Source: Verrucomicrobiota bacterium (GTDB lineage: Bacteria; Verrucomicrobiota; Verrucomicrobiia; Opitutales; Opitutaceae). Taken from it: DNA of 38,576 nt. Within the stretch, counting starts at the first letter, position 1; the number at the start of each line of letters is the position of its first letter. Under the pieces are notes generated by a model. It saw only the letters and a program-made list of their open reading frames with translations. It did not search any database and was not told the DNA's origin. Shown piece after piece: positions 15,174 through 25,681 of the stretch. Location of the stretch: the NCBI GenBank assembly GCA_023443455.1, contig JAEZUE010000057.1:1-38576 (forward strand). The letters run 5' to 3'. The position numbers and the translations under genes were made by a program.

Positions 15174-15842
15174 ATGATCACCACCCGTCACCTCGCCCGC
15201 GTCTATCCGCTCAAGAGCGGCCCCTACTACGCCCTGCGCAACATCAACCTCACCATCGAGGAGGGCGAGTTTGTCTCCATCATGGGCCCCTCCGGCTCCG
15301 GCAAGTCCACCCTGCTCCACATCCTCGGGCTGCACGACTCCGAGTGGGAGGGTGAATACGATTTCGCCGGCGTCGCCGTGCACCGGCTCGCCAAGGCCGC
15401 CCGCTCCGACCTCCAGAAGCAGAACATCGGCTTCATCTTCCAGGCGTATCACCTCATCGACGACCTCACCGTCGCCGAGAATCTCGAGATGCCGCTGACC
15501 TACCGCAATATGCCGCGCAAGGAGCGGCAGAGCATCGTCTGCGACCTGCTCGACCGCTTCCACATCGTCGGCAAACGCGACCTCTTCCCCAGCCAGCTCT
15601 CCGGCGGGCAGCAACAGCTCGTCGGCGTGGCCCGGGCGCTCGCGGCCAAACCCAAAGTCCTGCTCGCCGACGAACCCACCGGCAACCTCCACTCCGACCA
15701 GGGCCGCGAGATCATGGAACTGTTCAGGAAGCTCAACCGCGACGATGGCGTCACCATCGTGCAGGTCACCCACTCCATCGAGAACGCCGACTACGGCTCC
15801 CGCATCATCCGCCTCGCCGACGGTTTGCTGGCCGGCAACTAG
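15174..15842 (+). CDS. LolD/MacB-type ABC transporter ATP-binding protein
   Basis: This 222-aa cytoplasmic ATPase is expected to power MacB/FtsX-type permeases. Walker A is GPSGSGKST at ~40-48, the Q-loop is in GFIFQAYHL, the signature is LSGGQQQLVGVARAL, Walker B is VLLADEPTGNL and the switch His is in QVTHS. The signature follows the family except that the usual Arg-Val-Ala after QQQ is Leu-Val-Gly; the LSGGQ core is intact. ATG 15174 gives the normal N-terminus (MITTRHLARVY); ATG 15150 would add 8 residues. It is the only complete ATPase in the cluster and could serve one or several of the five permeases. 'lolD' or 'macB' would both overstate what is known. Confidence 0.88.
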   Translation: MITTRHLARVYPLKSGPYYALRNINLTIEEGEFVSIMGPSGSGKSTLLHILGLHDSEWEGEYDFAGVAVHRLAKAARSDLQKQNIGFIFQAYHLIDDLTVAENLEMPLTYRNMPRKERQSIVCDLLDRFHIVGKRDLFPSQLSGGQQQLVGVARALAAKPKVLLADEPTGNLHSDQGREIMELFRKLNRDDGVTIVQVTHSIENADYGSRIIRLADGLLAGN

Positions 15843-15897
15843 CCCACCACCACGGTCAACTGTCCACCGGTCACCGTCCACCTGTCGCCCTCTCCCC

Positions 15898-18321
15898 ATG
15901 ACCGCCCTCCGCCACGCCCTCCGCTCGCTCCTCAAAACCCCGGGGTTCACCGCCACCGCCATCGCGACGATCACGCTGTGCCTCGGCGCGAACCTCGCGC
16001 TCTTCGCCGTGGTCGACGCCGTGCTGCTGCGCGCGCTGCCCTTCCCCGAGCCCGAGCGCCTCGCGATCCTCTTCAACGCGTATCCCGGCGCCGGTGTCGA
16101 ACGCTCCTCCGCCTCCGTCCCCAACTACTTCGAGCGCCGCGGCGCCCTGCCCGCCCTCGCCTCCGTCTCCATCTACCAGGGGGCCAGCTTCATCGTCGGC
16201 GACGGGAGCACCCCCGACCGGGTCGAGGCCGCGCGCGTCTCGCCGGAGTTCTTCGCCACCCTCGGCGTGCCCCTCGCCCTCGGCCGCGCCTTCACCGACG
16301 ACGAGCTCACCTACCAGACCGACCAGGTCGCCATCCTTACCGACGAGTTCTGGCGCCGCCATTTCAAGGCCGATCCTGCCGTCGTCGGCCGCACGTTCCT
16401 CAATGACGGACTCGCGGTCACCGTCGTCGGTGTCCTGCCTCCGGGTTTCCGCTACCTTTCCAGCCGCGCCCAGTACTTCCGCCCGGCCGCCCACGACCTC
16501 AAGCAGCGCGAGATCGACAACCGCCACTCCAACAACTGGCAGATGGTCGCCCGCCTCGCACCCGGCACCACGCTCGCCGAAGCCCAATCGCAGATCGACA
16601 CCTTCAACACGGGCCTGCTCAAGGACGACCCCGTCGCCCAGCTCGTCAAGGATGTCGGCTTCCACACCACCATCGCGGGCCTGCACGCCGACCACGTGCG
16701 CTCGATCCGCCCCATCCTGCTCCTGCTCCAGGCCGGCGGCGTGTTCCTGCTCGTGATCGGCACGGTCAACCTCGCCAACCTGCTGCTCATCCGCGCGAGC
16801 GGCCGCCTGAAGGATCTCGCCGTGCGCCAGGCCCTCGGCGCGCGCCGGCGCCATGTCGCCCTCGAGGTGCTGAGCGAGACCTTCCTGCTCACCCTGTTCG
16901 GCGGCGTGTTCAGCATCCTGCTCGGCTCCCTCGGCATCGATCTGCTCCGGCTTCTCGGCACCGACCAGATGCCCCTGGGGTCCCAGGTCGTCTTCGACGG
17001 CCGGCTCGCCCTCTTCGGTCTCGGCGCCGCGCTCGTCCTCGGCCTCGTGCTCGCGGCTCCGATCATCTGGTACAACCTCCACGCCCGGCTCGCCGCCACC
17101 CTCCAGACCGAGACCCGCGGCGGCACCACCACCCGCGCCGCGTTGCGCGTGCGCCACGCCTTCATCGTCGCCCAGATCGCCCTCGCGTTCGTGCTCCTGT
17201 CGAGCGCCGGTCTGCTCGGCCGCAGCCTGCAGCAGATTCTCAACACGTCCTCCGGCTTCTCGTCCGACCACGTGCTCAGCGGTCGGATCACGTTGCCGTG
17301 GAAAAGCTACCAGACCGAAGAGGCCCGCCGCGCCTTCGCCGAACGCCTCCTTCCCGCCTTGCGCGCCATCCCCGGGATCACCCACGCCGCCGTCACCACC
17401 GGCCTCCCGTTCACCCAGAACATCAACGACAGCGCGACCGCCATCGAGGACCAACCGACCGAGCCGGGCCGCCCGCTCCGCGCCCACTACATGTCCTCGG
17501 TTTCCAGCGACTACTGGCACGCCATGCGCATTCCCCTCCTCCGCGGCCGCCTCCTCGACGAGAACGACCACCTCCGCAAGGAGCGTGTCTGTGTCGTCGA
17601 CCAGGCCTTCGCCAACATGTATTGGCCTGGCGGTGATCCGATCGGGCGCCGCATCGCCCAGGACCTCAAGGTCACCGACGAGAACGCCTGCACCATCGTC
17701 GGCGTCGTCGGCGAGGTGAAGCAGGGGGCGCTCACCGAGAACGCCGGCCACGGCGCCATCTACTTCCCCCTGGGCGGCACCTTCAGCTTCTCCGTGATCC
17801 TGCGCACCGCTCTCCCTCCGGAAGCCCTGGCCCCCGCGGTGCGCCGCGCCGTCCTGAAGATCGATCCCGGCCAGCCGATCGACGACCTGCGGACCCTGCA
17901 GGCCCGCATCGACGACAGCCTCGTCGCCCACCGCTCGCCCGCGATCCTGGCGGCGCTCTTCTCCTCGGTCGCATTGCTGCTTGCCGCCCTCGGCACCTAC
18001 GGCGTGCTCGCCTACGCGGTCGGCCAGCGCCAACGCGAGATCGGCGTGCGCATGGCGCTCGGCGCCCAGCCGCGACAGGTCCTCGCCCAGTTCCTCCGCC
18101 AGGGCGCGGTGCTGCTCGTCGTCGGACTTCTGCTCGGCCTCGCGGGCACCTGGGCTGCCGGACTCGCCATGCAAGCGCTCCTCTTCGGCGTGAGCCCGAT
18201 GAACCTCGCCGTGCTCGCCGCGACCGCCGGCGTGCTCGTCGGCGTGGTCTTCTTCGCCCTCTATCTCCCCTCCCGCCGCGCGGCGCGGATCGATCCGCTC
18301 GAGGCCCTGCGCGCCGATTGA
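15898..18321 (+). CDS. ADOP-type MacB/FtsX permease 4
   Basis: This 807-aa duplicated permease starts 55 bp after the ATPase stop. The gap contains a GTCCACC/GGTCACC direct-repeat tract (about 15854-15889). TM1 is ~18-42. FtsX core 1 is ~274-405 (VNLANLLLIRASGRLKDLAV), TM5 ~420-448, the second periplasmic domain ~449-680, and FtsX core 2 ~685-807 (REIGVRMALGAQ; end YLPSRRAARIDPLEALRAD). Its start MTALRHALRSLLKTPGFTAT diverges more from the other copies. ATG 15898 is chosen for the family N-terminus; the frame stays open upstream to 15745 only as a shadow of the ATPase gene. Confidence 0.9.
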   Translation: MTALRHALRSLLKTPGFTATAIATITLCLGANLALFAVVDAVLLRALPFPEPERLAILFNAYPGAGVERSSASVPNYFERRGALPALASVSIYQGASFIVGDGSTPDRVEAARVSPEFFATLGVPLALGRAFTDDELTYQTDQVAILTDEFWRRHFKADPAVVGRTFLNDGLAVTVVGVLPPGFRYLSSRAQYFRPAAHDLKQREIDNRHSNNWQMVARLAPGTTLAEAQSQIDTFNTGLLKDDPVAQLVKDVGFHTTIAGLHADHVRSIRPILLLLQAGGVFLLVIGTVNLANLLLIRASGRLKDLAVRQALGARRRHVALEVLSETFLLTLFGGVFSILLGSLGIDLLRLLGTDQMPLGSQVVFDGRLALFGLGAALVLGLVLAAPIIWYNLHARLAATLQTETRGGTTTRAALRVRHAFIVAQIALAFVLLSSAGLLGRSLQQILNTSSGFSSDHVLSGRITLPWKSYQTEEARRAFAERLLPALRAIPGITHAAVTTGLPFTQNINDSATAIEDQPTEPGRPLRAHYMSSVSSDYWHAMRIPLLRGRLLDENDHLRKERVCVVDQAFANMYWPGGDPIGRRIAQDLKVTDENACTIVGVVGEVKQGALTENAGHGAIYFPLGGTFSFSVILRTALPPEALAPAVRRAVLKIDPGQPIDDLRTLQARIDDSLVAHRSPAILAALFSSVALLLAALGTYGVLAYAVGQRQREIGVRMALGAQPRQVLAQFLRQGAVLLVVGLLLGLAGTWAAGLAMQALLFGVSPMNLAVLAATAGVLVGVVFFALYLPSRRAARIDPLEALRAD

Positions 18322-18340
18322 CCCCGCCGCCGCTCTGCCC

Positions 18341-20791
18341 ATGCTCGCCGATTTCCGCATCGCCTTCCGCCAGCTCCTGAAATCCCCCGGCTACACCGCG
18401 GTGGTGGTGCTCACGCTCGCGTTCGGCATCGCCGTCAACACGACGATCTTCGGCACGGTCGCCACATTCTTCTTCACCCGCATGCCCGTGCCCGATTCGG
18501 AGCGGCTCGTGCTGCTGCTCCAACGCAGTTCCGCGTGGTCCGCGCCGCATGCGGTCTCGTTTCCGGACTTCGAGGACTACCGCGAGCAGGTGCGCGGACT
18601 CGAATCGCTCAACGCCTACCTGCCCCTGGCGGCCCACCTCTCGGCCGGCACCGAGGCGCCCCGGCGCGCCTGGGTCGAGGTGGTCACGCCCGGAGCCTTC
18701 GCGGCACTCGGTGTCTCCACGAACTTGGGGCGCCTGTTGCTGCCCTCCGACGGGGAGACGCCGGGGCACGCGCCGGTCGTCGTGCTCTCGTATTCGTGTT
18801 GGCAGGAGCGTTTCGGCGGGCGCCCCTCGGTGGTGGGCGAGACCGTGCGGCTGAACAACCGGCCGTTTGCCGTGGTCGGGGTCGCGCCGGAGTCGTTCAC
18901 CGGGTTCTCCCCGTTTCTCGCCGTGCAGGGTTTCGTGCCGACCGGGGCGCTCGATTCGCTCCGCGACGACGGCGCGGGCATGCTGGATTGGCGAAATGCG
19001 TCGATGTGGAAGGCGATCGGCAAGCTCGCTCCCGGCGCCACGCTCGAGTCGGTGCGGGCCGAGACGGCCGTCGTCACTGGAAACCTTCTACGCGACCACC
19101 CCGCCAGCCATGTCGGCGTCTCCTCGGTCGTGATCCCCGAGCGCAACGGGCGACCCGACCCGACGGTCTCGGACCTGCTCCCCGCGTTCGGCGCGCTGTT
19201 TTCGGGGCTGGTGCTGCTCGTGCTCGTCATTGCCTGCGCCAACGTGGCCAACCTGATGTTCGCCCGGACGCTCGCCCGCCGGAAGGAGTTCACCGTGCGC
19301 GCGGCCCTCGGGGCGACCCGGTGGAGGCTGGTGCGCCAGCTTCTGGCGGAGAGCCTCTTGCTCGCGGCGGTGGCGGGTGTGGCCGGCGCTTTGCTCGCGG
19401 ACTGGGCGGCGCCGCTGTTGCAGCAGATCTCGCAGCAAAACGACCTGCCGGTGACGCCGGGCTCGGGTCCCGGTTGGTCGTTGCGGCTCTTCACGGTCGC
19501 GATCGCGTTCCTGGCAGGAATCGGAAGCGGGCTGTTCCCGGCCCTGCGCGCCTCCCGCACCGATCTGGTCGCCGACCTCAAGGAGGGCAGCGGAGCGTCG
19601 GACACCCGACACCGACTGCGCGACCTGTTTGTCGTGGCCCAGGTGGTGTTCTCCTTGGTCGTGCTGATCTTCGCCGGAGTGTTCCTCCGAAGCCTGCGGC
19701 AGGCGCGGGCCCAGGACCTCGGGATCCGCCACGACAATACGTTGCTCGCCTCGTTCGACCTTTCGCTGCAGCGCTACAGCTCCGAGGAAAGCCGCCGCTT
19801 CTGCGGCCAGGTGCTGGAGCGCATCCGGGCATTGCCCGGATGCGAGGCGGCGACGGTCTCGTCGAGCGTGCCCTTCGACTACTCGATCTGGCTGCACGAC
19901 ACGGTGCCCGACAATCCGTCGGCGGAGCTGCCCCAGGGCCTGCTCAACGCGGGCACCGCCACGGTCGCCCCCGGCTTCGAGCGCCAATTCGGCCTCCGTC
20001 TCCTCGCCGGTCGTCATCTCGAAGAGACCGATACGACCGACGTCCGCCGGGTGGCGGTCGTCAACCACGAGTATGCCGAACGCAGCTGGCCGGGTCTCGA
20101 TCCGCTCGGGCGCCGGTTCCGCCCCTGGAAGGACGGCCCGGAGATCGAGGTGGTGGGCGTCGTCGCCACGGCGAAGTACTACAATCTCGCGGAGGCGCCC
20201 CGCCCCTTCTACTACACGCCGCTCGGCCAGGATTTCGAGACCGCGCCGTTCACGCTCGCCGTACGCACCCGGAACAATCCGGCGGCCCACGCCGCGGCGA
20301 TCCGGGCGGTGCTGGCCGAGATCGACCCGCATCTGCCCGTATTCAACGTGCGGACGATGGCGGAGCTCTTCGACAGCAGCATCTTCGCGTTCATGCCCCT
20401 CCGCCTCGGCGCCGCCCTGGCCGGCGCCCAAGGGCTGATCGGGCTCGGACTGGCGATCATGGGGCTGTATTCCGTCGTGGCGTTTGGTGTGAACCAGCGT
20501 GCCCGCGAGATCGGCATCCGCATGGCACTCGGCGCCGAAGGCAGCTCGGTGGTCTGGCAGATCCTGCGCTCCGGCCTACGGCTGACGCTGCTCGGCGTCG
20601 CCGCCGGCCTGGTTCTCTCGCTCGGAATCGGCCTGGCGCTCGCCCACATCCTCGTCGGAATCAGGCCGCTCGATCTGGTCGCCGTCGGCAGCGCGACGGC
20701 GTTGCTGGTCGGAACCGCCGTGCTCGCCTGTTGGTTGCCCGCCCGTCGAGCCACCCGCATCGATCCGACCGAGGCCCTGCGGTCGCAATAG
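18341..20791 (+). CDS. ADOP-type MacB/FtsX permease 5
   Basis: This 816-aa duplicated permease starts 19 bp after permease 4, so the two are surely co-transcribed. It opens MLADFRIAFRQLLKSPGYTA. TM1 is ~18-42, the first periplasmic domain ~45-280, FtsX core 1 ~285-410 (CANVANLMFARTLARRKEFTV), TM5 ~427-453, the second periplasmic domain ~455-685, and FtsX core 2 ~693-816 (REIGIRMALGAEG; end WLPARRATRIDPTEALRSQ). Its stop is followed within ~10 bp by the ATPase relic, which suggests it once had a partner ATPase directly downstream. Confidence 0.9.
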   Translation: MLADFRIAFRQLLKSPGYTAVVVLTLAFGIAVNTTIFGTVATFFFTRMPVPDSERLVLLLQRSSAWSAPHAVSFPDFEDYREQVRGLESLNAYLPLAAHLSAGTEAPRRAWVEVVTPGAFAALGVSTNLGRLLLPSDGETPGHAPVVVLSYSCWQERFGGRPSVVGETVRLNNRPFAVVGVAPESFTGFSPFLAVQGFVPTGALDSLRDDGAGMLDWRNASMWKAIGKLAPGATLESVRAETAVVTGNLLRDHPASHVGVSSVVIPERNGRPDPTVSDLLPAFGALFSGLVLLVLVIACANVANLMFARTLARRKEFTVRAALGATRWRLVRQLLAESLLLAAVAGVAGALLADWAAPLLQQISQQNDLPVTPGSGPGWSLRLFTVAIAFLAGIGSGLFPALRASRTDLVADLKEGSGASDTRHRLRDLFVVAQVVFSLVVLIFAGVFLRSLRQARAQDLGIRHDNTLLASFDLSLQRYSSEESRRFCGQVLERIRALPGCEAATVSSSVPFDYSIWLHDTVPDNPSAELPQGLLNAGTATVAPGFERQFGLRLLAGRHLEETDTTDVRRVAVVNHEYAERSWPGLDPLGRRFRPWKDGPEIEVVGVVATAKYYNLAEAPRPFYYTPLGQDFETAPFTLAVRTRNNPAAHAAAIRAVLAEIDPHLPVFNVRTMAELFDSSIFAFMPLRLGAALAGAQGLIGLGLAIMGLYSVVAFGVNQRAREIGIRMALGAEGSSVVWQILRSGLRLTLLGVAAGLVLSLGIGLALAHILVGIRPLDLVAVGSATALLVGTAVLACWLPARRATRIDPTEALRSQ

Positions 20792-20799
20792 CCGATCGT

Positions 20800-20985
20800 C
20801 TGCGAGTGGGAGCGCGAATACGGATTCGTCGGCGTCGCCCGGGCGCTCGCGGCCAAACCCAAACGCCTCCTCGCCGACGAACCCACCGGCAACCGGCACT
20901 CCGCCTCGTGCAGGACAGCCACTCCGGCGAGAACGCCGCCTCCGGCACGCGCGTCATCCGCCTCGCCGACGGCGTGCGGGCCTGA
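20800..20985 (+). pseudogene. Deleted relic of a LolD/MacB-type ATPase gene
   Basis: The DNA is clearly homologous to the intact ATPase gene at 15174-15842. The start (GAGTGGGAGCGCGAATACG) matches 15343 onward. Sequence from about 20829 then matches 15625 onward, the region encoding ARALAAKPK and the Walker B part LLADEPTGN. The end matches the ATPase C-terminus (RVIRLADGV). A block of ~250 bp including the signature motif is missing, as are Walker A and the start, and frames shift in between. It is therefore non-functional and suggests that an ancestral permease-ATPase unit was duplicated and the second ATPase lost. Confidence 0.8.
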
Positions 20986-21020
20986 CGTAAACACTCGGTC
21001 GAGTGACGAATGACGAGTGA

Positions 21021-21114
21021 CGAGCGTCGAGGGGCCGATCCCAGAGGAGATCGAGCGAAGCACTCGTGCTCGAAGCTCGCCACCGATGGCTTGGCGCTTG
21101 TCCCTCGACGCTCG
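21021..21114. repeat. Inverted-repeat element shared with the 5-kb region
   Basis: CGAGCGTCGAGGG (21021-21033) and its perfect complement (21102-21114) flank ~68 bp. The same arm sequence occurs in both copies of the 5-kb long repeat (around 5166-5179 with 5250-5262, and its duplicate). Upstream is a GAGTGACGAATGACGAGTGACGAG tandem-like tract. No protein is evident in this 283-bp gap before typA. Confidence 0.6.
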
Positions 21115-21274
21115 CCCCTCGACCCCATCAGTCCGCGCGGTTCCGGCATTGCGCCTTTCCGCAAGTCCTTGCCGGCGCGGGCCCCCGCATGCGCACCGGA
21201 CCACGGCAGGCGTTTCCCGCTTGCGGCGCAACGCCCCCACCCGCACTTTCGGCAGCTTTTCCCGCTTCAGCGCC

Positions 21275-23089
<1,815 letters not shown>

Positions 23090-23116
23090 GCCGCCGCACC
23101 GAGCCACCCCTTCCCC

Positions 23117-23152
23117 GAGCCCGTCCGCCCCTGCGGACGGGCTCGTTGTTTT
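23117..23152 (+). terminator. Rho-independent terminator of typA
   Basis: A 12-bp perfect stem GAGCCCGTCCGC (23117-23128) pairs with 23133-23144 around a CCCT loop and is followed by GTTGTTTT. It begins 27 bp after the typA stop. Confidence 0.92.
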
Positions 23153-23291
23153 CGCGTCGGCGTTTCCCGCCCCGCGCATCGCACATCGTGGCGGCAGCCG
23201 AGGGGCCTTCGTTCGGGGCCGGCCGCGTGCCTCCCCAAAATTCCGCTACGCGGTGCTGCGCGTTCCCCGTGGGGAGCGGAGAACCTGCGGG

Positions 23292-24266
23292 CTACTCCCG
23301 GGCGAACCGCACCAGAACCGGCCGGTGGTCGCTCGCCGCACGCACCGCCGGCGAATCGTGGATCCACATCCGCCGCACGGCCCGCTGCAGCGCCGGCGAG
23401 GGCAGGATGTAGTCGACCCGGCTGTAGGTCGCGTGTTTGCGGTAGCAGTGCGTCCACAGGTCCCCATCGGCATCCGGGGAATCCATCAGCACCGCGATGC
23501 GCCGGCCCCCACGCGCCAGCAACGCCCGCAGCGGACGGCTGGAAGGGCTGTCGTTGCAGTCGCCGACGATCAGGAAGCGGGCGGTCGCCGGATCGGGAAA
23601 ACGCTTCAGCACCAGATCGCGCACGGCCTCCGCCTCCCCCGCCCGCTGCCGGGCACTCGCCGGATCCCGCGGGTCCGAGGTGTGCCGGCTCTTCAGATGG
23701 ACGAGGAAGAGCGAGACCGCGCCGCCCTCCGGTGCCGCCAACACCACCTCGAGCACGCCACGACACACCGGCAACGGCTCGCCCGTCCCGTGGTGCCAGA
23801 CTTTTGGATGCAGATGCACCGACTGCAACGGCACTCGCGAGAGCACCGCCAGATGCCGTTTCGGATCCGGCCCGTCGAGCCAGGCACGGTGCGCGAAAGG
23901 AGAGCCCTCGGCGGCGAGGTCCCGCTGGAGTTCGTTGAGGTACGGTTCCGGCCCCATCTCCTGCAGCGCCAACACGTCGGGCGCCATCTCCCGGATCGCC
24001 GCCCGCAACGCCGCCTTCGCCGCCTCCGGTTTCGGATACCCGGTCCGGTAGCCGCCCTCGACCATCCGATCCTCGCCGACATAGTTCTCCACGTTCCAGG
24101 TCGCGAGTGTCAGCGAGTCCGCCGCCCGGCCCGTGCCGCACGCCGTGAGCACGAGCAGCCCCACCAGCAGGCAAGGCGGCAACCGGCCCAAGCGCAGCCC
24201 GGCGATCGCCGCGCGCAGCCGCCCGAGCGGCGGGCCATGCCACCGGCCACCGGCGCGACCGGGCAT
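23292..24266 (-). CDS. Endonuclease/exonuclease/phosphatase-fold lipoprotein
   Basis: This 324-aa protein is predicted to be a lipoprotein: hydrophobic segment PPCLLVGLLVLTAC with lipobox LTAC, Cys 43. It would be anchored outside the cytoplasm. The EEP-fold metal-hydrolase motifs are present: TWNVENY (~54), DVLALQEMG (~95), the VGDCNDSP loop, YSRVDYILPS and the C-terminal SDHRPV. Family members cut DNA, phosphoinositides or other phosphodiesters; the substrate cannot be deduced. The ATG at 24266 overlaps the stop of the Ste24-like protease gene by one base (TGATG), so translation is coupled. The N-terminal ~20 residues before the signal are unusually long and basic. Confidence 0.85.
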   Translation of the reverse strand: MPGRAGGRWHGPPLGRLRAAIAGLRLGRLPPCLLVGLLVLTACGTGRAADSLTLATWNVENYVGEDRMVEGGYRTGYPKPEAAKAALRAAIREMAPDVLALQEMGPEPYLNELQRDLAAEGSPFAHRAWLDGPDPKRHLAVLSRVPLQSVHLHPKVWHHGTGEPLPVCRGVLEVVLAAPEGGAVSLFLVHLKSRHTSDPRDPASARQRAGEAEAVRDLVLKRFPDPATARFLIVGDCNDSPSSRPLRALLARGGRRIAVLMDSPDADGDLWTHCYRKHATYSRVDYILPSPALQRAVRRMWIHDSPAVRAASDHRPVLVRFARE

Positions 24267-25519
24267 CAGTCGTGCGCGTTCACCAGCGCGCGCTCCCGCT
24301 CCGGCAGCGTCGGGTGCGAATAGTGGAAGGTGCTGAACCACGGGTGCGGGGTCAGGTTGGCGAGATTCTTTTCGGCAAGCTTGCGCAAGGCTCCGACCAG
24401 CGGCGCCGGCCCGCCCACCGCGCGACGGGCGAAATCGTCGGCCTCGTATTCATGCTTTCGCGATAACGCGTTGAGCAGCGGGGACAACCAGAAGGTCGCC
24501 ATGCCGCCGAGCAGCACCACCAGCAGCAACGCGGGCGCCATGCCGGCGTCGGGCGGGAAGCCGAAGCCCTCCATCACCCACGCGCTGCGCATCAGCCGGT
24601 CGATCGCGAAGAAGCCCAGCGCCATGAAGGCGGCCGAAAGCACGAGCATCTTCGGGATGTGGCCGCGCTTGTAGTGGCCGATCTCGTGGGCGAGCACCGC
24701 GCCGAGTTCGCCGCGCCCGAGCTGGCCGATCAGCGTATCGAAGATCACGATTCTGCGGAAACGGCCGAAGCCGGTGAAGAAGGCGTTCGAGTGCCCGGAG
24801 CGTTTCGAGCCGTCCATCACCTCGATGGTGCGGGCACGGAAACCGGCGCGATCGGCCAGGGCCATCAGCTCCGTGCGCAGTTCGCCCTCGGGCAGCGGGC
24901 TGAGCCGGTTGAACAGCGGCAGGATCAGCATCGGGTAGAGCACCAGCATCAGCAGCTGGAAGGCCATCACCGCGCCGAAGCCCCAGAGCCACCAGACCGG
25001 CCCGAGCCGAACGACCAGCGCGAGCAGCAGCCACAGCAGCGGAAAGCCGACCAGCAGCGCCACCAGCCCGCCCTTGAGCTTGTCCGACACCCACAGCCCC
25101 GGCGTGCTGCGGTTGAAGCCGAACCGCGCCTCGAGCCGGAACGTGCCCCACCAATCGAACGGCAGCGAGGGCACCGCCAACACCACCAGCACCAGCACCA
25201 GCCAGAGTGCCTGGCTCCACGCCGCGTCGCCGGCCCGCGCCGTCCACCACGCATGCGACCACGGTAACACTCCACTAAATACAACGCCGAGCAGGACCGC
25301 CGCGCCGTAGAGCTCCTCGACCCGCCCGAAGGCGTTCTTGGCGAGGCTGTAGGCGACCGACTTGCGGTAGGTGGCGTCGTCCATCACGCCCTCGAACGCC
25401 GCGGGCACCGCGGCGGCATGGCGCTCGATTTCCCGCCGATTCAGGACGGCCAACACCGTCTCCCCCACGACCTTCGCGACCACCAGGGCCGCCGCCACGA
25501 TCTCGACCGGATGCAACAT
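24266..25519 (-). CDS. Ste24-like M48 family membrane metalloprotease
   Basis: This 417-aa integral-membrane zinc protease is similar to the CAAX-prenyl protease Ste24. The zinc site HEIGH is at ~278-282 and the third ligand Glu is in KHEYEADDFA at ~355. It has about six or seven membrane segments, including ~68-88, 104-122, 150-200 and 325-345. The length and the FDWWGTFRLEARFGFN and NAFFTGFGRFRRIVIFDTLI motifs are typical. In bacteria such proteins are thought to act in membrane protein quality control. The start ATG 25519 lies next to a CGTGGCGGAGCTTCC palindromic repeat. The EEP-fold lipoprotein follows in the same operon. Confidence 0.93.
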   Translation of the reverse strand: MLHPVEIVAAALVVAKVVGETVLAVLNRREIERHAAAVPAAFEGVMDDATYRKSVAYSLAKNAFGRVEELYGAAVLLGVVFSGVLPWSHAWWTARAGDAAWSQALWLVLVLVVLAVPSLPFDWWGTFRLEARFGFNRSTPGLWVSDKLKGGLVALLVGFPLLWLLLALVVRLGPVWWLWGFGAVMAFQLLMLVLYPMLILPLFNRLSPLPEGELRTELMALADRAGFRARTIEVMDGSKRSGHSNAFFTGFGRFRRIVIFDTLIGQLGRGELGAVLAHEIGHYKRGHIPKMLVLSAAFMALGFFAIDRLMRSAWVMEGFGFPPDAGMAPALLLVVLLGGMATFWLSPLLNALSRKHEYEADDFARRAVGGPAPLVGALRKLAEKNLANLTPHPWFSTFHYSHPTLPERERALVNAHD

Positions 25520-25681
25520 CGTGGCGGAGCTTCCGCGGCTCGCCGCGTGCGCGCCAGAGAAAAAGGCGAGCCCGGAGTTGTGATTAAGATCTCAAATCGG
25601 CGGCCCGCGCACTTCTGGGTAGCCAAGAACCCCCAACTAGGGCCAACTCCCCACCGGCCGCCTTCATCGCCCCCTAGGCCC

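Noticed and set aside
12626..15184. Long minus-strand open frames opposite the permease genes (852 aa and similar at other copies)
   Set aside because: They are rich in Gly, Ala, Arg, Glu and Gln with no domain pattern, and mirror the coding strand's codon bias; the plus-strand ADOP genes explain the DNA.
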